From NCBI GenBank assembly GCA_019022495.1, contig JAFEKR010000042.1:347709-411708 (forward strand): a stretch of DNA of 64,000 bases, read 5' to 3'. Shown piece by piece: positions 34,616-47,036 of this stretch (position 1 is its first letter; the number at the start of each line of letters is the position of its first letter). Below the pieces are notes generated by a model. That model was not told where the DNA came from. It saw nothing but the letters and a program-made list of their open reading frames with translations, and did no database searches. The stretch comes from Epichloe hybrida (taxonomy: Eukaryota > Ascomycota > Sordariomycetes > Hypocreales > Clavicipitaceae). A program made the translations under genes and the position numbers.

Positions 34616-35281
34616 TGCGATTGTTTGCGAGAAAGCCAAGGGGAGGGAGAAAGTAGGATCAACGAAAAGAACGAAAATCAACGCCAGGTTGGTTCAATTA
34701 TTGAGCGAGTGACGTGAGAAAGCAAAAAAAGAGATCATCACAAATTGACATCAGTTCGTTTATGGTGAGATGATGAGACCATGCCATGTCAAGTGTACAT
34801 GTGGTAAATCAGGGGAACAGCTGGGCCTACGGAGTATTGACGACCAATCCTGAATTTGGCTGAACCGTCGACGACAACAACAGAGAAGGCGGGGGGGGGG
34901 GGCCTTGTTGTTAACGCGGCCCTTTAATTCCGCCCGCCACCACAGGGCACTGAGGCTGTGTCGGCAGCCCGCCTAGCGCAGTCGTTGTCCGGGTGCGCGT
35001 AAATTTTAATAAATGTAGCAGCCGGGATTAATCATGCTGCAGAGCCAGCCAGCTTGATGTCTCAAATACCATTGGCCATTGGTGCTATCTTCTACGGCCG
35101 TCATGACTCATAAGCTATATAATACCTTTTAAAAATGGAGAAAAAAAAAAGGTGTTGATGTTCTCGCATGCACCTTGGCGAAATGAATGGATTCAATGAA
35201 GCGGAAATATGATCTGAACAAACTTCCTCGCGCTTGTTGTCACCCGCCATGCCATGCGTATTACCAGAGCTCTTTGATCCT
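34616..35281. other. intergenic between the M50B peptidase promoter and invertase 3' end
   Basis: About 670 bp without a gene. It contains TACGGAGTA (34828-34836), a run of twelve G (34891-34902) and TGACTCA at about 35105. The part next to 34615 is the peptidase promoter. Confidence 0.5.
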
Positions 35282-37103
35282 TCAGTCTAGCCGCGGCAAG
35301 CGCCGAATATTTCCCGAAGAGGTCGCCTTCACTGACTGATTGCCGTATACTAAGCCGTCTTTATTCGTCACATTTCCCCAAGCACTATTCAACGCGTTGA
35401 CGCGAACGCTGACACGCATGCCCTTCGGCAAGTCTGATGTGCTGAGGGTCATGCGAGTCAACGGCTGTGTAGAGAAGAAAGTGCTGGTGGCGCTGTCCAC
35501 GCCGCCATTGAGAAAGACTTCCACTATTGAGCGGTCCAGTACGCCGCTCATCGACCACGACCCGTTATGAGGCAAGCTGTTGGTAGAAAACTTGTCCGTG
35601 AAGAAGACATTATCAAAGCCTCTGACGCCGCTTCTGTCAAAATAGAATGGCACGTCACCACCAAAGTAATAGCCTCCTCGGATCATCTCGCCTGTAACGG
35701 GGCTGAGGAAGGTAAAGTTCAAGGTGGCCGTTGCTGGAACTCCCTGTTCTGGTATTCCAGTCACATTTGCCTCCCAATACACAGCATTCGATCCCACCTC
35801 TGAAAAATCCACCATGGTTGTCCCATTCGTTTGGCTCTCATTGAAAGCCAGAGTCTCTCCTATGACGGGTGACAGATCGTACGGACGAACAACCCATTTC
35901 CAACCTACGCGGTCTGCCTTTGTCAGATGGCTTTGCCGCGGCAGACTCATTGCGCTTCGCCAGTTCTCCCGAGCAGTGGGCACTTCCTGCCCGTACTGCC
36001 AATTAGAGGCCCATGCAATGAAGACAGGATCTTCCTCTTCGGACAGGCCGTGGAAGAATTGTCCTGCGTAGTTGTCTTTACCGAAATCTGCGATCCGCGC
36101 AGCAGAATCGACCGCCTCAAAGTGCGTTCCGTTGAAGGTTCCCGGATAGTATTCTGTGATGGAGCCGCCAACGGGGGCACCGGGGTTGATACTGATGGCT
36201 AGAAGCCACATGCCGGCTTGTTTCTGTCCGTCTTGACCATAATATGGCATGCGCACCAGATTGGGGCATTCCCATTGAAGGCCGAGGAGGCCATGATGAG
36301 AAAAATTGCTGGCATGAGTCCAATCGATCAGGTTCGGTGACGTGTATATGCCAAGGACGAACTCTTGCGGATAAGCAACGACCATAGCCCAATGATCCTC
36401 GTACCAGACGACCTTTGGATCACGAAATTGCGATGAGTTGCTAGCAATGACGGGGTTGCGCTCATAGGGAGTGAAGTGGAAGCCTCCATCGTGAGAATAT
36501 GCGATTGCTTGTGTTTGAGGGCCAGGGCTGCCGTCGCTGCCATACTTGGCCAACGTCTTGATGAAGAGGTCAGCACGCACGATTCTTGTTCAATAGATAT
36601 GGCCACGGGTCTGCGCAACTCACGTAGATGGCTACGACACCATTGGTCTGGTTGGGGAAGAACCCAGATGTGTTGTTCCTGTCCACGACAGCACTGCCGG
36701 AGAAGACGAAGACATTCTCTTCGGGTGGGAACAACGCAATGGGCTGGTTGATCCAATGGTACAAGTCTTGCGATGTGGCATGGCCCCAATGCTGATTGCC
36801 AGCCACATTTGCTGTAGGATTGTATTGATAGTACAGGTGCCAGGTCCCATCGGCATCTCGAAACATGCCATTTGGGTCGTTCATGAAGTGTTGGGGGGGT
36901 GAGAAGTGAACCTGTGGCCGATACTGGCCCGCATAATCACCAACCACAGGGATGCCAGACGGGACCTCGTCGCCCACCAAAGGACCAGCAATCGAGGTTC
37001 GAGTTGCTTGCGGGACGATGGAAGCGCGCTTGGATGCGATACAGACGCCTGCAAGCTGTAGCGCCCCAAGTAGGAACACGGGGATATTCCTGCACCGAAA
37101 CAT
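35282..37103 (-). CDS. secreted invertase / beta-fructofuranosidase (GH32)
   Basis: Exons are 37103-36624 and 36556-35282 on minus, giving 584 aa. The 67-bp intron (GTGAGT, branch GCTGAC, acceptor ATCAAG) joins NGVVAIY to [10 protein letters not shown] signal peptide ([23 protein letters not shown]) predicts secretion. All three GH32 catalytic motifs are present: FMNDPNG with nucleophile D76, FRDP with D206 (transition-state stabiliser), and WECP with acid/base E256. The beta-propeller domain is followed by the beta-sandwich domain, and several N-glycosylation sequons are visible. It hydrolyses sucrose or fructans outside the cell. Exact specificity (invertase versus inulinase) cannot be read from the sequence. 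It is divergent from chitin synthase. Confidence 0.93.
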
Positions 37104-38326
37104 GATGTCGAGATTGCCCGCGGGGCAGCAATAAGTGTACATACAGTGTTGGCAACGGGCAACGGGCAACGGGCAGCGGGCAACGGCAAACGTGCGGCAC
37201 GAGACGATGCTCAGGCTGCTGGTACTGATTGCCAAGAAAGACAGAAACCACGAAAGGAAGCGTCTTTTGCAATGCTGAGTCCCAGGTATTTGTACCCCTC
37301 CTCGATCTTTGTCCCTCTATCCATCACTGTCTTTGCAAGTTGGGCACATCCTCGCCAAGAAGCACTTGGATTCAACGGGCCGCGGTTTGAGACATAGAAT
37401 TGGTGGCTTGGTTTTCCCCGTGGAGAAATTAAGCTTGTCCAAGCGGGAGCTTGATATGATTCGTCGTCCGCCGGACCGACGACAGGGCAGGCCGTCGGCA
37501 AATGGTAATTTTTCTTCCTCTTGAAAATGCCTCCGCAAAAGTTGATACGAGTCAGTCAGTACCCATCAAGCGATGGGGGCATGAGGGAGGGCTCGAGGGT
37601 GTGCGTGAATGAGCTTGCGTTGATGATTTCGGTAATCTGAGGGTATCAGTGGTATCACCTGTATCAGAGACGACTGCCCAACCTGCCACCTGCCACCTGC
37701 CACCCACACCCTCCCACAATCTCATTCCCATGCTTTAGCCGGCCGCGGGGAAGGAAGGTGCAACTGGATCTGGCCAAATCGAGGATAGTCACTTTTTGTG
37801 GGCTCCCCATGCATGTTAAGTACACAAGTACCTCTGAAGTTTCTTTCTGTGCTAGTCCGAAGCATTGCGCGCACGGTTGCGCTCATGGTTGCGCTCGTGG
37901 CTGCGCCAGCTTGTTGCCAGGCCAACAGCTGCTCGGATGTCAATATTACATGCGGCATGCACAATCAAGGAGAAGGGTTGCGCGCTGCGCTGTGCACAAT
38001 GTCAGCCAGGCTAACCACCTTGTTTACATCATCAATTCAACCAACTATCGGATCCAGCTCTGCACTGCATCTTCTTCTTCCTTCGTTCCATCCAAAGAAA
38101 CACCCAAAGAAACACCCAAAGAAAGAAACAGCTTCTTCCTCTCCCTCGCGCAGACAAGAGCGCAGACAAGAAAGACCCTGTGGGCATCGCAATTCCGGCG
38201 CATGCCAGTGTTTCGACTTTACCACCACAACTCGCCCTCTATTTTGCCTTGTTGTTCGGCTCGAAATAGTTGCATTCCAGACGACAATCGGGGGAAAAAA
38301 CATTTTCACCGCAAACTGCACCTGAC
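37104..38326. promoter_or_regulatory. divergent promoter region, invertase / chitin synthase
   Basis: 1.2 kb between the two start codons without a supported gene. Three short tandem arrays are visible: GGGCAAC-type 7-mers (37150-37186), a CACCTGC-type array (about 37678-37704), and CCAAAGAAACAC in about three copies (38092-38127) in the chitin synthase leader. Frames spanning 37758-38330 have simple-sequence composition. Confidence 0.5.
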
Positions 38327-41300
38327 ATGATGGACCGGCCAAGCACCCCTTCCAGACCTCCGGAGTACAGTTTGCCCAGTTATGATGACGAACATGACAC
38401 GCCGACTGGTCAGAACTCAGCCTCTGTCCGGCTCCTGACGTCTGTTGAGGACTCTGCCGATGAAAGCTCGTGAGTAACTTCATGCTCCGTAATCCTCGAC
38501 GGCCGATCGACTACCGAGTCAACTGCCTTGCCTTATTTCGTTCCATTCTGGTTTCTTCCATTCCTTCAAAATCAGTCTCGACATCTCTCGTCATCCTACA
38601 CAAAACAAGCCCTGCTGTTTTTTGAGTTCACCTTGTCCAACTACACAATGACCAGCAATCAAAGCTCACAACGTATTCATCATAGTCCCAGAGCAACCAG
38701 GCGAACCTATCAGCCCAGCGTTGTCTCCTCACACTCTCGATCGGTCTCAGTGCTCGACGAGTTACCAAGCATGCCGCCTCCCGACTCAAGTTACGTTAGT
38801 TTTGCCAGTCGAGAGAACGGCTCACCACATCGGCCGTGGACGCCCTCTGGTAGAGTGCCAGACCTCTCACGACCGCCACCGTCGAGAGGATCATATGAGC
38901 CATCGGATCTCAATGGCAGCCCTCGCCCAGGAACTCCGTCCTCTCGCTATGGAGGCAGCCCACGCCGTCCTCTGCCGCCGGCACCGCTGTTCTCAAACTC
39001 TGCCCGCACTTCACAGGCCTTTGCCGACGATGCCACATTGTCTATTCCCCTCGATGGCGCAGATGACGTTTTCGCCCCCGCATCAGATCTAAGCGAGTCT
39101 CGTCCACAACCCGCGCATCACGACTCTTACATGTCAGGGTCGCAAGAAACTCTCAATGAGGATGCCGATGACTACGACAAGGTAGAGCACTACGGCCCTG
39201 CCCCTGACGGAGCACAAGAACGTCGCGGCGTCCGAGCGCCGCAAATGTCGAGAAAGGAGGTCCAGCTCATCAATGGCGAGCTGGTGCTCGAATGCAAAAT
39301 CCCTACAATTCTGTACAGCTTTTTACCTCGTCGTAACGAAGTAGAGTTCACCCACATGCGGTACACCGCAGTCACATGCGATCCCGACGACTTCGTGGAC
39401 AGAGGCTATAAGCTGCGGCAAAGTATTGGGAGAACCACACGAGAGACTGAGCTCTTCATTTGTGTTACCATGTACAACGAAGACGAGTTCTGTTTTACAA
39501 GGACTATGCATGCTGTCATGAAGAACATTGCACATTTTTGCTCCCGCTCGCGTTCGAGGACATGGGGAGAGAATGGCTGGCAAAAGATTGTGGTATGCAT
39601 TATATCAGACGGTCGTGAGAAGATCAACCCCCGAACTCTCGACGCTTTGGCAGCCATGGGTTGTTACCAGGATGGTATCGCCAAAAACTACGTCAACAAC
39701 AGAGCAGTCCAAGCTCACGTGTATGAGTACACGACACAGGTCTCTCTTGACTCTGATCTCAAGTTCAAGGGCGCTGAAAAGGGCATTGTCCCTTGTCAAC
39801 TGATATTCTGCCTCAAGGAAAAAAATTTACGAAAGTTGAATTCCCATCGCTGGTTTTTCAACGCATTTGGTAGGGCACTGAAGCCGAACGTTTGCATCTT
39901 GTTAGATGTCGGAACCCGCCCGGGAGGCAATTCTCTCTACCATCTATGGAAGGCGTTTGACACCGACTCTAACGTCGCTGGCGCCTGCGGTGAGATCAAA
40001 GCCATGAAGGGAAAGTTTGGTTCCAACTTACTCAATCCCTTGGTTGCCTCGCAAAACTTCGAGTACAAGATGTCAAATATCCTAGACAAGCCATTGGAAT
40101 CCGTGTTTGGCTACATCACTGTACTTCCTGGTGCGCTGAGTGCTTACAGATATCACGCTCTTCAGAATGACGAGACTGGACATGGTCCCCTTAGCCAATA
40201 CTTCAAAGGCGAAACTCTGCACGGACAACATGCTGATGTTTTCACGGCAAATATGTATCTGGCCGAAGATCGTATTCTGTGCTGGGAACTTGTAGCTAAA
40301 CGCGGGGAGAGATGGGTGCTCAAATATGTAAAGGGATGTACAGGAGAAACGGATGTACCTGGTAAGTTTTGACATGTTGCTTTTTTCCCGAAAAAGCCCT
40401 GCTGACTTTTGTTTTTGCAGACACCGTCCCGGAATTTATCTCCCAAAGGAGACGTTGGTTGAATGGTGCATTTTTCGCGGCCGTTTACTCCTTGGTTCAG
40501 TTTCGTCAAATTCTCTCCACTGATCACACCATTATGCGCAAGGTTTTGCTCTACATTGAGTTCGTGTATCAATTCATCCAGCTGCTCTTCACATATTTCT
40601 CTCTGGCCAACTTCTATCTCACATTCTACTTCATCGTCGGAGGTCTTGCCGACCCAATAGTCGACCCGTTCGGTCACAATATTGGAACCGTAATTTTTTA
40701 TATATTGAGGTACACATGCGTACTCTTGATCGCGACACAATTTATCCTGTCACTTGGGAACAGACCACAGGGATCCAAGAAGCTGTATCTGGTTAGCATG
40801 ATTATTTACAGCATCATTATGCTGTACACTGTCTTTGCTTGCTTCTACATCGTCATTCGACAACTCACGAGCAAAACCCCCGACCTTGCAATTGATAACA
40901 ATGTCTTTACCAACTTGATTGTCTCGATGATCTCAACAGCTGGACTCTATTTTCTCATGTCTTTTCTATACCTGGACCCGTGGCATTTGTTCACCTCGGC
41001 AGGACAATATTTCTTGCTTCTACCGAGCTACATTTGCACGTTACAGGTGTATGCTTTCTGCAACACCCATGACGTTACTTGGGGAACCAAAGGTGATAAT
41101 GTCATGAAGACTGACCTGGGAGGTGCTGTGGGCAAGGGTCAAACTGTCGAGTTGGAAATGCCAAGTGAGCAACTAGATATCGACAGCGGCTACGATGAGG
41201 CCCTGCGGAATCTACGCGATCGCCTTGCCGTTCCGGTTGCGCCCATTAGCGAAGCCCAGATGCAAGAAGACTACTACAAGAGCGTACGGACGTACATGGT

Positions 41301-41595
41301 GCTCACTTGGATGATTGCCAATGCCGTGCTTGCCATGGCGATATCAGAGATCTACAGCAGCAAAGGGATTGGAGACAATTTCTATTTGCGCTTCATTTTG
41401 TGGAGTGTCGCTTCCCTGGCCATCTTCCGCGCAATTGGCTCCACAACATTTGCCGTCATCAATGTGGTCAACATAGTTGTCGAAGGCCGAGTGCGCATGA
41501 GTTTCAAGCTTCCAAAGCTTCCACCATGGATGGGTAATTTCAGCAGCAAAGTCAGCGAGAAAGTAAGCAGCGTGGGAAGCAGCCTCAAGAGTTGA
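38327..41595 (+). CDS. chitin synthase, class III
   Basis: Predicted exons are 38327-38469, 38656-40361 and 40421-41595, giving about 1007 aa. It polymerises UDP-GlcNAc into chitin at the plasma membrane. The N-terminus (about 1-230) is Pro/Ser-rich and disordered. The catalytic domain follows, starting around [17 protein letters not shown], with LAEDR (E585-R587) and the processivity motif QRRRW (625-629). Several membrane spans include [17 protein letters not shown]. The core and this membrane segment fit class III (Neurospora chs-1 / Aspergillus chsB) better than class I or II. The second intron (GTAAGT...TTGCAG) is clear. The first is less so: acceptors at 38655 and 38664 both keep frame, changing three residues. 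Divergent from invertase. Confidence 0.93.
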
Positions 41596-42122
41596 GACAA
41601 GCATGATCCGGAAGCACTTGTTCTCAAACAAGTCGTTTTACCTATTGATCTTTGATTTATGTGAGTTTGTACGTAATGGATATCCGACTACGACGTTAAA
41701 TCTGGTTCTATGATTGAGTCTGCGGGAAGATGCAAATTGAGAGGCGTTTTGTAGATGAATGGCATTTGGTCCCTATTTGTACGAGTTGCATAACTCACAG
41801 TCACTCACGCCTTGTGATTTCATAAGTTTTTTTTCTCTCTCTTTGTCTGTGCACGAGATGATGAAAATTATTCCAAACTGAGCAATGTCGTGATGCCCAT
41901 TCAAAAGAAGGCTCGAGGCACACGTGCAAGCAATAATACATACATATGGCGAGTGCTGTACGTAACAACTACAAGTTTATGTTTCAACCTCTTTTTTGAA
42001 AATGGGTTCAAAGCCGTGGCCTTTGTATTGGCAATTTCACAAACAACTCCTGAACCATTCGCCTCTAAAGCATAAGTAAATGCACACGTTACTCCTATTT
42101 CGCGTCCACAAGTCGTAGATTA
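41596..42122. other. convergent 3' region between chitin synthase and MET5
   Basis: About 530 bp, AT-rich, no gene. T/CT-rich tract at about 41826-41845. Confidence 0.5.
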
Positions 42123-45100
42123 TTAGTCTTCGTCTGACTCTTCCTCGGCGACCTTGAGTTTCGTAAGAGTTAGTATTTTGCATCATGGTATGAAGCGCGG
42201 GGTGCTCTGGGATATCATTTGGGCTGAGCGAACTTACATGGTCATGGAAATTTTGACCGTCAGTGGTGGCTTGAATGACGCCAAGGCGGACGCAAAAGTC
42301 TCCGAATTTCTCGCCGTCCTCTCTTTCGACAGCATACCGTTTGAAGAGCGGCTTGAGAATGGATAGGATCTCATCCTCCTTGATGCTGGATCGATAGAGC
42401 TTGTTCAGACGCTGTCCATGATAGCCGCCGCCCAGGTACATGTTGTAGGCGCCATATGCCTTGCCGACAAACGCCACCTCGGCAAGCCATGGTCTGGCAC
42501 AGCCATTGGGACAGCCGGTCATTCGCATGACGATGGAGTCTTGTCGCAGGCCGTTCTCCTCCAAGCATGCTTCCAGCTTGGAAATGAGAACAGGAAGGTA
42601 ACGCTCAGACTCGGCCATGGCCAAGCCGCAGGTAGGAAAGGCAACGCAGGCTGAAGAACTGAGGCGGAGGCCGGAGAACTGGACATTGTCAAGCTTGTAC
42701 TTGTTCATTAATGATTTCATCGCAGGAACATCCTCATCGGCAACGTTGCTCAGTATGAGATGCTGGTTGCCGGTCAGACGGAATTCACCTTTGTGGATTT
42801 TGGCGATTTCGCGCAAGCCTGTCTTCATCTGGAAGTCCGGAGTGTCTTCGATACGGCCGTTCTCAATGAAGAATGTGAAGTGGTTCAGACCGGTTTCATC
42901 CTTTTGCCAACCAAAGGTGTCGACATTGCTCTTGAAATCAAAGGGCCGCTCCTTTTCAAACGTCTTTCCCCAGAGTTCCTCGACTTTCCTGCGGAAGACG
43001 TCTACACCCATGTCATCGATTGTGTACTTGAGGCGGGCATGCTTGCGGTTCTTGCGGTCTCCGTGATCTCTTTGGACAAGCATTATCTTTTCACAAGCAA
43101 TGTGAACTTCCTCTGCCTTGCAAAATCCCATCATGCGTCCAATTTGAGGATACGTCTTCTTGTTGTTATGCGTCGCTCCCATTCCACCACCGGCTAGAAC
43201 GTTGAATCCATCGAGATTTCCGTTCTTGTTCTTGATTGCAATTAAACCAATGTCATGAGCATAGACATCAGTGTCGTTGTGTGGAGGTATTGCTATGGTG
43301 ATCTTGAATTTTCGAGGGAGATACGTGGGTCCGTATAGGGGCTCGAAGTCTTGTACAGCCTCGCCAGCGATTTGGGTCTTCTTGTCATTGTCATCTGTGA
43401 GCCAAATCTCATGATAGGCTGTCGTGGATGGCAAAAGATGGTCGCTAATCTTTTGAGAACAAGCATGCACCTGCTTGTGATAGTGGGATTGAGTGGGCAG
43501 CGAACTACACATGACATTTCGATTGACGTCGCCGCATGCAGCAATCGTGGTCATCAAGGATCGGTTGATAGCCTGCATAGCCGGCTTCAACTTACCCTTG
43601 ACAACACCATGAAATTGGAATGTTTGCCGGGTTGTCAGCTTCATGGTTTCATTGCCCAGTGAAGTACTGATGTCGTCCATCTGGACCCATTGCTTCGGTG
43701 TAGCAACGCCTCCGGGCAGTCGGCAACGTATCATGAAGGAGTAAGCTGGTTCAAGGCCCTGCGCCTTCCTTTCGTCACGAACATCTCTGTCATCCTGCAT
43801 GTATGTTCCGTGAAACTTGGTAAGTTGCTGATCAGATGCAGAGATGGCTCCCGTAGATGTATCCTGCAGTCCCTCCAAGATTGTGCCTCGTAGATAATTT
43901 GACGCAATTTTGATGTCTTCGTTTGTGATGGGCGGCGGCTCTTCTGGTAGACCCTCGATTTTGTCAACACCCAACGCTTGCCAAATCTTGGGCTCCCATT
44001 CCTGGTACCCAGTTTGATACCCATCAGGATCTTGATCATCTCCAAGGCCAACGTCCACGAATCGCGTGCCACCAAGATTTCCCAGTACTCTGTCCAAATC
44101 CTTGGCAGGCTTGTTGTAATAAATTCTATCCTCCTTGCGTGGCCAGTAGTGCCTGTCTCCCAAGCCAAATACAGAAAAATTGACTCCTGCAAGGTCAAGG
44201 TCGGTACTTTCTTTGAGGGCATCCCAGAATGGCAGACCGTTTTGAGGAAACTCTCCCTGTCCAGCTGTGGACGTGACAAAGACAATATTTTCCTCTCGAA
44301 CCAGATCCTCTACAGGATAATCCTCCATAGCCATGACAGTGGTCTTCAGACCACGAGCCCGACCACGATTACCGAGACGTTTAGCAATGGATGCAGCATT
44401 ACCATTATCAGATGCGAAAAGAATAGTCAATGGCGCGCCGAGAAGACCTTCAAGCAGTTGATTGTACGCATCCTTTGCTTTCCTCTTTTGTTGGGCTCGA
44501 ACTTCGGTTCCGAAATCCTGCGCCAAGTTTGCAGCAAAGTTGGGCTCCTTCTTCATGAGCTGAGTCAGCTGATTGTCTCGAGCCAGGAAAGCCTTCAGTT
44601 CTTGTTTCACGAGCTCGGAGTCGAGAGAGAAGTTCGCTTCACCTCTAATCTCGTTCTCTGGGTTCCACCGGTACAGGGGCCAATAGCCAGCATCAACTGC
44701 CTTCTTGGTTTCTTGAAGTACTGTCAGAGGAGAATCAGTCTCGCCAAAGTATGGCAGATAAGCCAAGACGACTGAAGGGCCGTCGAACTTATCAGCTTCT
44801 ACCAGAGCCTGCAATACCTGCGTGTATGAGCTATATACTGCAGTAGAAGCCACGTAAACGTTGCCAAAGTTCATGGCGTAGAGCCCAATATCCTTCTTCC
44901 TTCGATCAGAATCGGCGACCGCTTTGTCGGAGTAGGGTGTTGAATCAACTATCAACATGTTGACATTTTTCCCGGATGCAAGAACGTGATGAACACCAGA
45001 GTTCCCGAGATCATATGCCCAAGCATCAGAGCCCATTAACCATAAAGATTCTTTCTGGAACAGCGCACTTTGAGAAATGAGCTTTTGCGCTAGAGATGAG

Positions 45101-47036
45101 CCGTCGGCCTCCAAAGCTGGCAGAAGGTTGTCCACAATTTCAGTTGACTTCACCGGGTCATCTGAGTGCATGGCCCATCGGGCGAGCAGGCTTTTAGGCT
45201 CCTCAGAATTGAATTCGCTGCTGCTGGCGGCATCTCTGACCTCGGTTACAAATTTTCTCCGATGTTCTATCCGGGCCAGAAGAGATCCGAAGCCAAATTC
45301 TGGACTTGCAGATATCGTCGGGGAAACACCAGCATTTTGTGACTCTAGAGCATTGGCGATATAAACCCTCTTGTCAAAAAGTTGGTCAAGAATTTTCGAA
45401 TACGCCGTCTCAAGCTGTGGAACACTCGGGGCATGAGCATTGGATTGCTCCTGAACCAGTTTCGTCCCAACTTCAAGATTCTGAACGGGCTTTTCGGAAG
45501 TGAGATTCTGGACAATACCTCTGAGCGCCTGTGTGGTTGCCTCGGGAGCGATGCATCCTGATTGATACCCTACAATTGTGTCTATGCCGCCTGGACCACG
45601 ATTGAGAGATGAGAGGACGTCAATTAGAAGAGGGCCCCATTTGGTCGTTGCTCTCTGAATTTGTTCCAGGACGGCAATTCTCTTGATGGATTTCGGCATG
45701 GAGTCTACCAGCTTCGACCCTATCCAGGGGCGATATAAACGCGGGGTAAGAATCCCGACATTGGCAAATATTTCATCCGGTTTGGCATTGTCGACAGCTT
45801 CGGCAAAGGAACCTGTGTCCGATCCGAAGATAAGTAGACAGCTATCAGCCTTCGGAGGGCCAGTGTACTCGAACGCAGAGTATTCCCTTCCAAGTGCTGC
45901 CTTCATTTGGGACCAAACGCGAGTAGCACATGTATAGATGTCTTCAGAGGTCACCTGGGGAGGTACTGCTTCAACTGTAGTTGCCGCAGAAGACGGATTA
46001 GTTGGAGTGGATGCCTCGCTGGATTTGATTGAGGTGCCAGCCGAAGTCGCTTTCGAAGCATTGGCGCTAGTATGAGATTGTAAGGTAGTGGGCTTAGAAT
46101 CATGCCCATTCGGAACTGTTTCCGGATGATCTGAAGATACAGCCACATGACCATCGTCGGTATAGATGCTGGATGCGGGAATCGAGCCGGCTTGGAACCG
46201 GCGAACACTCTCAATGTCCAAAACTTCTCTCACTAATCTTACGTCTTCAACAGCTATCGGCGCGTCATTGATGGATGTTTGGCTCGCAAAAAAATGTATA
46301 ACGCCTTTCCCAGTGCGGATAGCCACGGCATGAGCTGTGATGGCCATGTCTTGAGCTTCTTGCAGAGATTCCGACTGCAAAAACGTCCAGCCCGCATTCC
46401 GTACTGCTGTAATAGTCGAGTAGTCGGCGTGTCTCTTTGGCTCCAGCGAGATGTGTAGTACCACAGGATAATTGGCCAATCTATACAAGTGGGAGACGGC
46501 AGGTAATAGAATAGTTGAGGGAGCCGTGACAGACACTAGTTTGCCATTCCGAACCGGCGTATACACTGAGAGCAATGGGTCGGCATTGTGGCGAATTGAT
46601 TGCACCTTCTTTCTTGTTAGAGGCTTTATGTGGTATTGGCTTCGGGCAGACATCGAGCGAGTATGACTGTAACACAACTTACAACCGGAACCGCATCATT
46701 CGAGGCAGCAACCAAGCCGCTATCTTTGCGACCGGCATATCGCTTCAAATGGGAAGAGAAGTCTGATTCAGCCGCCAATGATGCCTGAACAGACACAACA
46801 ACATCGCTGGAGAGGTAAGCGATTCGGGCCACTGCAGTAAAGCACCAAAAAAAATACAAGTTAGCCTTGATTCAGTCACTGGATCGATGATTTATGAACT
46901 CCAGCCGTGTAAGCGGCCGACTGCAGTTTTCTAAGTGTCAATCGCACTTACCAGCCTCTTCAGGTATGGAAATCTGATGAGCCGTGTCCATTCTGTCGTT
47001 GGTAGGCCCTTGACTTTGCCGGAAGAGAAACGACAT
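42123..47036 (-). CDS. MET5: sulfite reductase [NADPH] beta subunit (hemoprotein)
   Basis: Four exons on minus, 47036-46952, 46831-46683, 46605-42238 and 42152-42123, give about 1543 aa. The enzyme reduces sulfite to sulfide in sulfate assimilation for Cys and Met. Order: an N-terminal pyruvate:ferredoxin oxidoreductase-like region (VARIAYLSSDVVVSVQ onward), a flavodoxin-like domain (from about 804, TILFASDNGNAASIAK), then sulfite/nitrite reductase ferredoxin-like and 4Fe-4S domains (from about 1047). The siroheme/4Fe-4S ligands are C1398 and C1404 (CVAFPTC) and C1443 and C1447 (CPNGC). The last exon is only 30 nt and encodes an acidic tail, VAEEESDED, after an 85-bp intron with a TACTAAC branch. 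The unspliced frame instead runs into unrelated sequence. The exon 2/3 acceptor could shift by one codon. Confidence 0.94.

Noticed and set aside
34891..34902. Run of twelve G as a possible G-quadruplex element
   Set aside because: A single homopolymer run with no repeated G-tract pattern; may also be imprecise in sequencing.
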